In this document: positions 11,276 through 22,999 of the stretch, one piece after another
Position numbering within the stretch: position 1 is the first letter of the stretch
How the letters are laid out: every line of letters starts with the position of its first letter
Source: Trichostrongylus colubriformis
Taxonomy: Eukaryota; Nematoda; Chromadorea; Rhabditida; Trichostrongylidae
Direction: 5' to 3'
Length of the DNA stretch: 64,000 nt
Assembly: GCA_963978905.1 (NCBI GenBank)
Contig: OZ022256.1
Location: 30,963,426-31,027,425 of the forward strand
Notes under the pieces: generated by a model
Database searches by the model: none
The model's input: the letters and a program-made list of their open reading frames with translations, nothing else
What the model was told of the DNA's origin: nothing
Made by a program: the position numbers and the translations under genes

Positions 11276-14248
11276 ACCAGTAATACCAGCAATATTGAGC
11301 GCCAAAGCTGGTGGAGTTGAATAAAATAGACGATAACTGCACAATAATAATCCAACAAAATATATCGAGAATAGATTCATATGTTGAACAAAATACAGAA
11401 ACCACAGAAATTGCAAAAAAAGTTGGAATATAGTTATAATAGTTGGACACACTTCGAAAAACCCCTTTCCTCTAACATCGGGAGAGAGGCAATAAACATA
11501 ATTAATATCACTGCATTTTCTTCATTACAAACAAATTTTGCAGTAAATCTTTCCTTATCAATCGCTATCAGTTTTCTAATCATCGACCATTGCTGCCGCT
11601 CCACAGAACGCTTCAGAAAATCAGATTCATGTGAATGCTGGTGGGTACCGAATTTTCGGTCAAGCACGCAGACACACACTCACCGACAGACAGCCGCTTT
11701 TATGTATGTAGTACAGCATATTATGAGATATTTGGTATAACTTTCGCAAGTACAAAGTGTGAGAAATGACGACGACTTAACTGAACAATTCCAACTTAGG
11801 CAAAAGAGACAGAGATTCACTGTCTAAAGTGCCTCGAAAACATGAAAAATCTAGTTTTTTTTCGATTCAGTCTAGCACTAGAGAATACGGCCGTGACTGA
11901 TGAGGGCGTCACGAAGGAGCGCGTTGAAGTATCCCGGAAATGCGTTCACGATGGCAAGTGACGAATACCGGACGCCGCATGTTTTTCACCAGTGGGAGTG
12001 GTTAAAACTCAGGACTTCCGCTAAAGTTGTGGTCAGTTTGAAAGAGTGAGACGTATGCGGGATGCATCACATGCGTGTGGGTAGTCCTAGATCGCCGTAC
12101 GACATAAAGACAACATTCCACAACATGAGATGAACAAATATTCGCTTCACTGAGGCGTGTAGCTGAGCTACACGTAGGTACATAGAAGAACCAGTATGAG
12201 AGATGTGGAAAAAGCGACGTTTAGTGTCGATATGCAGTCGGGAACATTATGGCAAAACGTCAGAAAAACCAGAAATGCCACAATCGAACAACGCCACCGA
12301 CATGTCGGCTGTGGTCGACTCCGCCGTTACGACTAATTTCTTGTTCTGCGCAGGTACCGACATCAGTTCTCATCGAATCGGAATCGGTCGAAAAGATCTG
12401 CTTCGAGTTCAAAGTTCATGTACAGATAGAACAGCCATCTCATAAGATAACCGCCTTACATAAGATATCCGAAGGGTTGAAGTACTGATTGATGAGTAAC
12501 CAGGAAAGGATCAATTCTTCGCGGAACTGCGAAGGAGAATTGGATGTCTCGATACTTTCGAATACTCAACACAGATTCGAAAATTAAAACTGCAAACAAC
12601 CTTTGGAAGTGAGTTACAGGGATCGTGGTTTGCCTGTGAAGCTCACCGGTGATGTTCTTTGCTTGAACTGACTCGAAATCGCGATTAACGATCGGAGTAG
12701 CTTTGAGAGCGGTAGATGGTAGGTTTGCTCCACTTTGACGATTGATTTCAAGCAAAATATGCCGCAGTCACTGCAAGTGAACTTTGAACTCTCCAACGCG
12801 TTTCCTAGCGGCTTTCCCCAGCAGTGATGTTCATGCTTGTGAACAGTGTTGAGAAAAGTCCATCGGTTCACCTGGGCCTCTGTCCGAAGTTCCGTGGGAG
12901 ATTGAAGCTCTTACCGAGTGTTGTAATGTAAAATGGTGATCCTACTGAAGTATGAACGTGGATCGAGCCTCGATGGAAGTGAGGAATATCTGAGGAAGAA
13001 TGAAAACCCTTTTTTCGATCTTGCGAAAAAGAATGATTTTCTAGAGAACGTCGTTTACGAACTCTGGTAGCAACGTTTGAACTTAATGCGGAACATATGC
13101 ATGGCAAGGAAAGTGGTGACAGCACATTAAAAGTAGCCTTGACAGCATTTTTACGCGTACAATTTGCGTCACAAGTTCTCGCCTTACGTGACGCCCCCCA
13201 CCCGTCTCCTTTCACTGACAGCGCCTGACTCAGCTTCCGGAAAGAAACTAACTGTTTCATAACCTTTCCAAGAGATGGGCAACCCGACTACCGTTGAAAA
13301 CTAGTTCGTTTTCAGTATCACTCATTCGGCTCGCAACCTAATGGGGCCAGGCCTACAGGCGCTTTCTGCTGACATAGTGTTTGTTTCTAGTGACTCGCCC
13401 TGGAACATCACTCTGGCGTAGGCCTCAAGTGCGAAATACGAACCTTGTCATAACACATTGTATCATATTACAAAATCGTACCACAAGATATCATATCATA
13501 TCATAAAATGATGTATCCTATTACTCACACAGTTGATGCATTGTATGATGCACGTGTTTGGTATGACGCAAAGTAGGTAAGAAGGTCAAACAAGTATTCT
13601 AAAAAGTCAGGGTGTCGTCATGAACTCATCTCTCATTTGCACCAAATTCGAAGAAAAAAGAATGGCTGTAGACTGATATAGCCGGAAGAGCTTTAGCTTT
13701 CGATTCGTGGTTTTTGTACAGATCAAGACAATTTAGAAACGTTACAGCCTAGAGGTCAGATCAATATTCATTAACAAGCACTATTAAGATTTATTGTATA
13801 GAAAAGTGTGGGAATGCTTTTTCTAGGCAGCAATACAGCGTCAAAAAGGTAAGGCTGCTTTTTGTCGTCCGTCTTTCCGTTCTGTGAACTCCTGGCGTTT
13901 TTACGCTTGGAAAAAAGAACACTTGCTGAGAAAAGCATGCTAACACATATATTGCGCTGGCAGTAGTGAGGAATACATTCTTAAAGAAAAACGTTAAAAT
14001 GGCTTGTCATTCAGCCGTTGCCGGTTTCGCTGGGACAGTCAGAAAAACAATGTCAAGAACAACCTCAAATCACACAAAGGCAGTAAGAACACCCTGAAAA
14101 ATATTTGTTGTTAAGACAGGGCACTTTGATCACGCAAGTGGTACTTGTCCATACCACTCCTTTGATCGACGTGCCCTATCCTAACAATCTAATTGTGCAG
14201 TTAATGTTACACAAGGAAGGAAAACCAGGAAAAGTTTGCGGTGGCTCC
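11276..14248. other. no gene recognised
   Basis: No supported exon. There is a short-period run of 'atcat' units near 13485-13505. Open frames at 12203-12488 (+) and 12868-13260 (-) translate to sequences I cannot assign. Confidence 0.35.
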
Positions 14249-14473
14249 CTAGAATGAGCACTGAAAACAAGACAAAATACGCATACTCAAGGCGTCAAAG
14301 AGAAACACAACAGAACCAACAATAACGGAAAGTGATGTGGCCACAGTGATAAATGCAACCTGCTTGTAATAGGAATACCTTTTGGAATCGCAGAGGAATG
14401 GCCAGGTGTATTTTCCGCACGCCGCGAACTGCGGTGACAGATCGATGTTCACTAAGCGCTTTAATTCTCTCAA
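14249..14473 (-). CDS. candidate membrane-segment ORF, unidentified
   Basis: A 74-codon minus-strand frame contains 'YYKQVAFITVATSLSVIVGS' and then 'VVFLF', a clear hydrophobic stretch preceded by basic and aromatic residues. This layout resembles the N-terminal membrane segment of nematode cuticle collagens. However, no Gly-X-Y repeat follows in any reachable frame, so the identification is only a suggestion. No compatible downstream exon was found. It may be a chance hydrophobic frame. Confidence 0.15.
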   Translation of the reverse strand: MRELKRLVNIDLSPQFAACGKYTWPFLCDSKRYSYYKQVAFITVATSLSVIVGSVVFLFDALSMRILSCFQCSF

Positions 14474-15765
14474 ACAAGTCTGCTTTGTTTACCAACTCAT
14501 GTTAATGGAGACTTGGATTTGCTGAACGGGTTTGGATTCTGAAGAATCCAAAAGAGGAGGATTATGGTTCTAGCAACCGTGTTATCTCTGGCAGGGAAAT
14601 ACGAAAAGCGAAACGCTCGAAGGTGGCCAAGCAGTTTGTCGAGTGAGTCATGAATCGTGTTTTGAATATTTTCCACTTGAAATTTTTGCCCATCTCACGA
14701 CCTCGTCTGACTATCCAAGGGGAAGGAACGATCGAGCGATGCATGCTGCACGCACAAGCAGTTACAGCAGCGTCACTACTCAGAAACATGGATGTGTGTA
14801 GGATACCCTGATGACCAACATATTAGTTCACAAAGAAAAAAAAAACCCGTAACTCTACCGCCTTGCTCCCGCGGATTTTGCCTATTTCTCCAATTATCTG
14901 ATACCAGAATTCCCTAAAACAAGTGATACTGCCATGGAACTTCACTGAAGTGAGTATGCTGCGAACTGTGCCTCGCAAAGTTGATAAGATTTTGGTTTCT
15001 TCACAAATCACGAACAATATATATATAAGCTGGTGAGACAGCTTATCAGACATGACCTGGCCAACTGCTTATCACAGCTTCTCGACCATTATGAACGAAA
15101 TGCGTGCCCAACAAGCAGCGCTTGTAGAAACAACCGTTCTTTGAGTAAGACGACGTGGAAGAACTAATTTAACAACTAGTACGTATGACCACAGAAACGA
15201 AAAACTAGCCGATACCTAACTAATTGCTATAAGAAAGTTTCGAATAAGGTCTCTTTTTGTTCACGTCAATGTCGCGCTTTTGAATCCGGGTTTTTCTATC
15301 GGATATAGCTTTTGACCTCGAATGTTCGTTTCAAAACGATCATTTTGTGCCACGTTCCTCTTTCCCCTGATCCCTCCCGGTTCCTCTAACCTTAGAGCCT
15401 ATTTTTAAACTTCGGCAAGCAGGGTACTGACGAGGAAGGGCCATCAAGACATCGTGACCTTTTTCAAAACGGTTTTTTACATTCTATAGGGACACATACA
15501 TGAAACAAAAAATCGGTCTCAAATACGGCTAACTAATACTGGGGGGAGGGGTCAAAAAATGAGTGACAAAAGTTACTCGAAAAGAAGCAATTTTTGCCAG
15601 TTTGTTACACTGCTTTCCAGGTGTAACGTTCAGTATATGCATATCAGAGGATTCCCTCCAAACTCGCGCCAAAACAAATGCAAACTGATCCGAAATGGGG
15701 GTCACTATGGAAACAATAAGGCACAGAAAATTTATAAGGGATGCACAGGTCTGATCACTCGCAGC
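14474..15765. other. no gene recognised
   Basis: Short frames only; no domain, RNA gene or bounded repeat recognised. Confidence 0.35.
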
Positions 15766-15850
15766 GGGTGGATGGTCGAATGGCTAATGAGATGGACTGG
15801 CATGGAATCGGCGAGGAATGGGTTAATGGTTCGACTCCCCTTAGCTTCGA
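15766..15850 (+). repeat. tRNA-derived (SINE-like) sequence with pol III A and B boxes
   Basis: An A-box-like motif 'tggtcgaatgg' lies at 15773-15783 and a perfect B-box 'ggttcgactcc' at 15828-15838. The spacing is that of a class II (Ser/Leu-type) tRNA. Between them, 'gatggactgg' echoes a tRNA-Ser anticodon stem. The acceptor, anticodon and T stems do not pair convincingly, so this is not called as a functional tRNA. It is better explained as a tRNA-derived short interspersed element or a decayed tRNA pseudogene. Confidence 0.45.
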
Positions 15851-16240
15851 ACTTTGTGAGATGAGAGAGCCCGAATAAACTGCTGTCCAACACAGTGTAC
15901 GAATGTTGGGTGTGCACCTTTATGTCAGGATTTTGCACGACGAGGAGCCGTGCGACGCACTGTGTGCGAGCCATGCGCGTCGCGGTAGTTGGGTCTTAGA
16001 ACGATTACACGCTGAGACTAGGGACGCGATACGCACTTGACTTGTAAGCGCTTCGAGATCCAACAACACGGCGCCTTCAGCTAGTCGCATTGCCTCACTT
16101 GCGTCATGCCGCGGTGCGAAATCATAAGGGTACACACCCATGATTATTGCGTCGCCAAGAGTACTACAGCTTCAATATCGAATATGGTGGAAAATGGTGG
16201 TAATACGAGTAGCCTCAATTCTTAACCATCCACCCCTAGC

Positions 16241-16370
16241 AATCATAAAATGGGCACCTACTCTGGAGCTTGTTACCCGTGTAGTCCCTACCTCCCGTAT
16301 ATCAATGCAGTGAAGTGCTGTTGTAGGAGAACGCATAAACTCGGATGCCGGCCAAATCTGATCAAAGCCC
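16241..16370. repeat. dispersed repeat, copy 1 of direct pair
   Basis: About 130 bp. It is almost identical to 17980-18117 in the same orientation. Shared blocks include 'ggagcttgttacccgt', 'cctacctcccgtatatcaat', 'gctgttgtagg' and 'cataaactcggatgccgg'. Only substitutions and a few short indels separate the copies. No coding role seen. Confidence 0.8.
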
Positions 16371-16754
16371 AAAGCAACATAAACGAATGAAAAACATGAA
16401 ATGTGTGCTTATTCAATACGTATAAGTAACATCAAGAGCTACGCAGTACACCATTTGACCTTCCTGATGAGGGAAAAGGGGTAAGAGAATAAAGTATAAT
16501 TTTTTGGTCTAATGCATTCCTTCTGTGAGATCGCCACGTAGTCCTATTCCATTCGGAATCGAGGTGGCAGGTCATGCGATTTGGTCGAAGGTTTGCGTGG
16601 GCCAGTTCATGTACAAGTCAGAGCTTCTAACTCTTAGACAAACACTCGTCCGAGTGTTTGAAGCTCTGACTTGTATATAGGCTGACCTCCGCAAACCAGT
16701 TCACCAACAACGGAGGGATGGGAGGCTTAGGCCGCGTTATACTCACCGTAGGCA

Positions 16755-16896
16755 AGGCGTGGCTGCGTTTCAGCGAGGGAGAGTGGCACGGGGAGGTGCA
16801 GAGATGACGCAGGCAACGAGGCAGGGTGGCATAGGCGGAGACGCAGATATACGCAGCCACGCACTGCCGCCGGCATCGCAAAGTACGACCGCGGAC
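16755..16896. mobile_element. partial copy of the hairpin MITE seen complete at 23135
   Basis: It carries one arm of the 23135-23369 palindrome: 'gagagtggcacgggg', 'aggtgcagagatgacgcagg', 'caacgaggcag', 'cgcagccacg' and the terminus 'aaagtacgaccgcgg'. A short inverse piece ('gcgtggctgcg') remains at its left. It is a diverged or truncated copy. Confidence 0.7.
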
Positions 16897-17979
16897 TTAG
16901 TTGGCCTGGACAGAGTGATGCGCGATACGATCCCCGCACCATGAGAGTGGGAGTCTATCACTGCACCACTTTCGCTCTGAGAAAAAATCATCTGCAAACC
17001 TCGGGTCATACATTTTTCTTTTGAGTAAGTGGAAAGAGAGAGGCGGAAACTGGCAGTGCTCCTTCTCGCATGGTCTGTCATCGAATCCCGAACATATGTT
17101 CACTCAGGCCAACCAAATTATCCATCTCTCCATGGTTTGAATTGGGGGAAAAAACTCGTCTGAGGGCATAAAAGCACCGATTTACACATGACATAGTTCA
17201 CATATTGTGTGGGCCAAATTGTATTAAAATGCAATTACGACTTCGAATGGAAGTTGAACGCATGGCGCATCTCGAAAGGGACTCAAAAATGCTGAGTGCC
17301 GTTTTGCCTTGAGCGAAATGCGTAGGCCAGGCTGACGTTGTGAACAGAAGTATAATGGAAACCACTGGCGCCAGTATGATATTACAACACAGAGCATAAG
17401 GTGTGTTAGCAACAGAAATGAGTCACCGAATAAAAAAGTCCAGCGACCTGGCATGTGCCGAAACGGGAAAACAGTAGCCATGATACATCAGCATAACAAT
17501 TAAGAACGATTGCCACGTAATAAGATAAAAGGCTGTGATACATCGAAGAAACAAGTCTTGAACAGCTGATGATCAATAATAAATCACGCAACTGAAATAG
17601 AATAAGCACAGACTTTGTTGTTAAATAAAAGAAACATCATTATCTTTCACCTTTAAAAAGCATGAGAAGAAAAGAAGAAGGGCAAAACAAAGATATGCTA
17701 TTCGTAGGTCTCATGAATAAGAATGACATCACTTATTGTTCTCTTAACTCAGCTTTATCACTATCTCGTCATTACTAATACGAGCAGCTGTTTTTGCCCA
17801 TAATCCCCTAGTTGCTCACTTGTTAATTCAAAAACCCAGCTTGGCGAAAAATTTTTCCCAGCGCCACAGCAAAATATTCAGCACAGAACCTATTCGAATA
17901 GAATACACAAAACTTTTATCAAATGCGCATGAGATCTTTGCTGGGGGGGGGGGGTCAAACTACACCTGAAAGCACGAAG

Positions 17980-18117
17980 AATCATCAAACGGGCACCTAC
18001 ACTGGAGCTTGTTACCCGTTCAGTCCCTACCTCCCGTATATCAATGCAGTGAACTGCTGTTGTAGGGGAACTCAGCATAAACTCGGATGCCGGTCAAATC
18101 TGGTCAAAGCGCAAAGC
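17980..18117. repeat. dispersed repeat, copy 2 of direct pair
   Basis: Second copy of the repeat at 16241-16370. It is preceded at 17941-17953 by a G homopolymer run. The pair is separated by about 1.6 kb and could support unequal exchange. Confidence 0.8.
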
Positions 18118-18211
18118 ATTCTGGCGCTAGCAATCCGTTCTCTGAAATGAACCGCGCACTCTAGTTCATTCGGAAACGTGGTGCCTGTGGTGAATGTGGC
18201 CTATCCAATAA

Positions 18212-18359
18212 AGCAGTGTTCATAGTTCACGATTCAGGCGATCACGCGATTCAGGCGGAAGGAAAAAGATACATATTGATTGGGTGATTCAGGCGATCAC
18301 GCGATCGCGTAAAGCACGCGATCGCGCGATCGCCTGAATCGTGAACTATGAACACTGCC
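18212..18359. mobile_element. 148-bp near-perfect hairpin MITE, TAA target duplication
   Basis: The left arm starts 'agcagtgttcatagttcac' and continues 'gattcaggcgatcacgcgat'. The right arm is its complement, ending 'gtgaactatgaacactgcc'. TAA flanks both sides (18209-18211 and 18360-18362). The interior is rich in the 4-cutter-like palindrome 'gcgatcgcg'. A 3-bp TAA duplication fits PIF/Harbinger-type insertion. A related fragment with 'gattacgcgattcagg' lies near 61470. Confidence 0.8.
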
Positions 18360-19603
18360 TAACTTGTGGGGACCACCTGTGTGAAAGCCAGTACTTCTAT
18401 CCTCCCAGACAAGTCTCCTACCAATTCATCGAGCCTGAAGAGATGGAAGGTTGCATTGGCCAAGGTGATGTTGATGCGGGATCTCATCCCCACACCATGA
18501 GAGTAGGAGTGCAAGCCACCTGTCACTACACCACCTTTGCCCCTGAAAGCATATTCACGGCCAAATCGAAGTTTTTTTCAAACTTTGACAGATTGAGCGA
18601 CCGTTGAAGAACATGACCAAAATCGGCTATCCCAAAAAAATTTACGAGAAAAATACAAATACCATCAAGGGAATATGCAATGACATTCAATAATTCTTCA
18701 GACCTCAAGGTCTTTTTCGAAGTTAGTCGAAGGAATGACGTTCCCTATATTCGTCATGTATGAGAAATTGTTGGGAAGCGTTCCGTCAAGTCCCGATGTG
18801 CAACAGGACATAGAGGACACATTCTACACCACCAATTTCCCCCAGTGATCTCGAGGGGAGTGCCCTTCTACCGTCGAACGTGGAATGTGCCTTCAATTTG
18901 CAAGCCGACGGAAAATAACCATTGAATGCGGTTTACAACTACTGACCGCCCGTAAACCAAATAATTTGCAACTATTTGACTGAATCCCATCGGCACGTAC
19001 TCATTCTTGAGCTAAGGATTAGTTATATGAAGCAAAAAAAGCTTAAACTTCACATATAAAGTTTGCACATATATTCATATATCTCTTATGCAAAGTTCGG
19101 ACTTCTGCATGAGGCGAAAGCCAAAACAAGTTTCAGTTCCCTGAATGGTTTTCCTTTTTACCAAGCACCAGTTAACATTCGCATTTACTTGCGAGTTAAT
19201 CAAGTAGAAATAAGGAAAAAACTCGCTTAGTCTCTTTGCACAAGGATTTCAACATCTATTCAAAATGAAATGTTAACAACTCAACGAGGACGAAGTAGAG
19301 GACAAAAGAAAATAGGCAGTAAAAATAGTTCCTAAAACATGTGCACGAAATACGACTGCGATGATAAGAGAAAATTCGAACTGTTGGGCGAAAATTCACT
19401 TGAGAGCAAGCGGCAGAAGCACGGAACCATTGAATGAAATTATAAACGTGTTTTCAATTATGTCTTCGATTCCGTGAGGAGCTGCACGGAGAAAACTGAG
19501 GATAGAAACTGCGGACCCATGACCTCCAGCAACTATAGCTGAGGAGGAAGCCTAGCAAATGTTAGTGCAAAAGTTCCTTGGGTCCACAAGCGGTGCTGCG
19601 CAT
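18360..19603. other. no gene recognised
   Basis: Only short frames. AT-rich, no bounded repeat, no RNA gene seen. Confidence 0.35.
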
Positions 19604-19606
19604 TAA

Positions 19607-19903
19607 AGACACCGGAAGGGGGAAATTTGGCAGGCAGTGGGATATGAAAGTAGGGGTGCTTAGCAGTGCAATAGTAGAGAAAGAACAAAATAAAACGGCG
19701 AAAACCCGAGCATAGGGACCCGAAATCCTGGTTCCTCTCGCTCCCCTCTGCGTCACTAGACGGGGTAGACTGCTGACGGGCATAGAGGCTCCGAGTCGCG
19801 CTTTCTCAATGCTAGTTTCGCTACACATCACCTATTCCGAAGTTTTGTTTTAAAAGAGCATATAGTCCCAGTTTTCATTCTCTCCTTCCCCCTTACCGTG
19901 CCT
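19607..19903. mobile_element. TTAA-flanked MITE-like repeat, copy 2 of the 1044 family
   Basis: It is flanked by TTAA at 19603-19606 and by TCAA (one change) at 19904-19907. The ends are 'agacaccggaagggggaa' and its diverged inverse 'ccccttaccgtgcct'. The interior also holds the complement of the 'tatttctcgggtttttg' block common to other TTAA elements in this window. Confidence 0.6.
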
Positions 19904-19995
19904 TCAAGGAATGTACGACATCAGGCATTATACAGTATCAACGACTCGAGCAATTTGGCGATTCAGACGATTAGGCGACCGAGAGAAAAGAAATA

Positions 19996-20208
19996 TTGGG
20001 TCGGTACACAATTAATGCGGCTTTTTATGCTGCATTTTTTTGTAGTAGAAATTGACTTTTTGAGGACTGTCAGATGGGAAGCAGCCCCTCTTTTGCGATG
20101 GTGAAAACGCTCTCAAATTATCATTCGAACACCTTTTTGCTAGATTTTATCACTGTTTTTGCTGAAAAAAATTGTTGGAAAAGCCGCATTAATTATACAC
20201 CAACCCAA
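19996..20208. mobile_element. 213-bp mariner-type MITE
   Basis: The terminal inverted repeats start TTGGGT. The left end is 'ttgggtcggtacacaattaa' plus 'tgcggctttt'; the right end is the complement 'aaaagccgcattaatt' plus 'atacaccaacccaa'. The dinucleotide TA flanks both sides (19994-19995 and 20209-20210). No transposase frame remains. The ends match the mariner consensus start, so a mariner transposase elsewhere in the genome is the inferred mobiliser. Confidence 0.85.
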
Positions 20209-22999
20209 TAGATACGTATCAACTAGGGGACTAGGATGGCGAGTAGGGAGGGGTCAAAATCGAGATATGCAGTGCTTTGCATAATGATACAGCCAACCCT
20301 AAATTCTCCGAAATTTCTTTCAAGTTTATACATCTTTCCATCTTTCTGATGAAAGAAAGGGTTCAGCTTTAAAGCCGTCATAAATGGCCTTCCGATGTAG
20401 ATGGCAAACGGCCCAATTTTTATCTGATGGAAGATTCCTTGGAGTTTCATGGTGAAAAAAAATTTAGGCCGAGTGATGCCATTTGGATGGAGTTAGGGAT
20501 TTTAAAGAGAATGTCATGGAAGCGTAGTAGCAAGTGGACTAAAACCTTCTGGAAGACCTCATATGGACCTAGCTTATAAAAATTTCAGGCTATTTGAAGC
20601 AATGGAAAACCAGATCTTCGCAGAATCAGCGTTTTTCTCTTTTTCGTTGTTTCTCCGTTGACCAATGCTTCAATATGTTCAGTGGCTGTATAATTTTGCA
20701 GAATGGTGAAAGCTGCATTTTCAAAACAAATAAATAGGAAAATTTTCTGTTCCTTAGCTAATTTGGTGTTGGTGCGCGAATGCACGTCAACAATGGCAAC
20801 TCCTCTTACCTGGAGAGTTTTTCTGAATCACTCTGTAAACAAAGTTTTTAAACTATTTATGGGTGGCTGCATTATTATACAGAGCATTGCATTTTCTTAT
20901 TTTCGCCAGATCGCCTCGCTCATCAACACTTAACAGTGCATTATTGGACGCCTTATTGACACCTTGACACCATCCAGGGCCTTACTAACACCTCCCTCCT
21001 GGCAGAAAGTTGCTAAATTAACATTCTGAACGTAAATGTATATGAAACGATTTGAGACTTCTGAAGTTTTATTTCGAAAGACTAAAAAATAGACGATCCG
21101 AGTGATTTGGCGTAATGTATAATACATTCCGAAAGTATATTTTGATAGTGTCTTTGAAATTCACAAGCATCACTGGATCCTCATAAGTTCTCTTCTCAGA
21201 TTTTAAGCTATTTACAGTATAGCCATGGACCTCACCTTCATTTGAACAATGGTAGAACACGAAAATTCAGTAAGTGCCTTTGTCCATTCGATAACTTACA
21301 AAAAAGTGCTCTCTGTTCAGTAGGCAGCGATCAACCGTCCCCTATGCTGCTACCTCCAATATATCGATTTACCTTTCTGCAGAAACGTGCCTATCGCATG
21401 GCCAAAACGTTTCTGCGTCGAAATTAACAATATGCCTGATTTCACCCTTCACTTTCTAATGGAACTTTGTTTCTGGGATAATCCAAAAAATTATTTCCGC
21501 CTCGATGTCGTGCCCCAATGCGAAATACTGCTACGGGTGAGTCTGTCCACTTACCGCAGACAAAGAGCAAGGAAAAAAGAAACCTATGAGTTATTCCCAG
21601 CCCTCACACCTAATCTTCCATGGGAAACCTCTTCCCTCCTTAACCGAGACTCCCGCGAGACTTGCTGTGTGGACTAATTATTAGATATGAGATCCCTGCA
21701 TAGTTATGAGTATTCAAGAAATTCTGAGATCGAATTTCAACCTAGGAAATTTTATTTAGTCACGTCTGTAGGTGCGTGTATCGGGAAAGTGGCGACGCAT
21801 TTAAATCTACATCCAAGCACGAAAAAAGACATGCAATAAAGGTTGAGATACGAAGAAGTAGTGGGAAGCATAGGTGTGAGATTTTTCAAAGTCCACTGAA
21901 GAAAAGAGCGGCTGGTGATGAACCACTTCTGCGCCACCTCCCCCTCTCACCATTACTATAGCGGCTTAATTACAAGTAGAAGAGCTCACATTCACCTGTC
22001 TGCAGACCATTTACTACTCAACATAAATCGGCATAGAATTTTATGCCATTAAGATGGGAAGGAGGGAGCATTTCACAGAACGATGGAAATCTATAAATAC
22101 ACGGACAGCACTTACATGATTACCGTGTCAAACATGTCCCTAGGTTCATCCTCTAATCAATCATTTCCTGAAAAAGCGCATTCTTTACGGTGCCCCTCCC
22201 TCGTCAGGATAGCAACTAGACCACCGTAGCGTTTTTAGGGACTAACACGAAGGTATAGGTGATGTAGAGTGTTCCGTTCGGTAGGACAAATTACGAATCG
22301 AATAGGTTAAACTTGTAGGTGGGATTGACGACACTGTAAAACCAACAAGTAGACGAGCATGTGGGCATTGCACAATGAGGACACGACATTAGACAGCAAG
22401 AGTGCGATCGGTGAATGGCCCGAGACGCAGAGTAGGTGATGGGCACCGCGATCGCCCATAAATCTGCGCGATCATTCCACAGATCGTCACCGATAAAAGA
22501 AAAGAACATCGCCGAAAATCAGCAATGACACCACAGCATACCGGAGACCACTGCCAGAACACGTGAAGCCACAAAGTGGGAGCCACGAGTTACACAGTGT
22601 GCTCGTTCCGCTGGGACCTCACCGAATAGCGCCAACGTGGTGTTTGCACAGCCACGGACGCTAGCTCACGGTATTCAGTGAAAGGGCGAACACGCAAATA
22701 GGACTGGATTTGTTATGACCTAACTAATGTTGAATTAGCTGTGCATTTTAGACTTACGTTGTGTTCTTTCCTTCAATCCCACTAGAGCACAATAAATGGT
22801 GGGAGCGAGGACGACACACGTGAACACTGAATCCGAATCTATTACCGAAACACAACACTGCAATAGGACGACATACGTCACCATGTTAAAATTTCGATGG
22901 CCAAGAAGGACACAGATATGATTACTACCAATGCACGCCGAGATCCGAAAAGAAGCTGTGTGGCCCAAGTAGCGCTGGAATGCGCACTCTAACTTATTG
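20209..22999. other. no gene recognised
   Basis: Short AT-rich frames only. The 20223-20330 block on the minus strand is weakly similar to 20840-20920 on the plus strand (both contain a 'gtggctg.at.attat.cagagca' pattern). This suggests an old inverted duplication. No exon supported. Confidence 0.35.

Noticed and set aside
11004..11450. Open frames on both strands, up to 174 codons
   Set aside because: They coincide with the MITE at 11031-11275, which has a second copy at 52597-52895 where the frames are not conserved.
15766..15850. Functional tRNA-Ser/Leu gene
   Set aside because: Boxes are present, but acceptor, anticodon and T stems do not pair.
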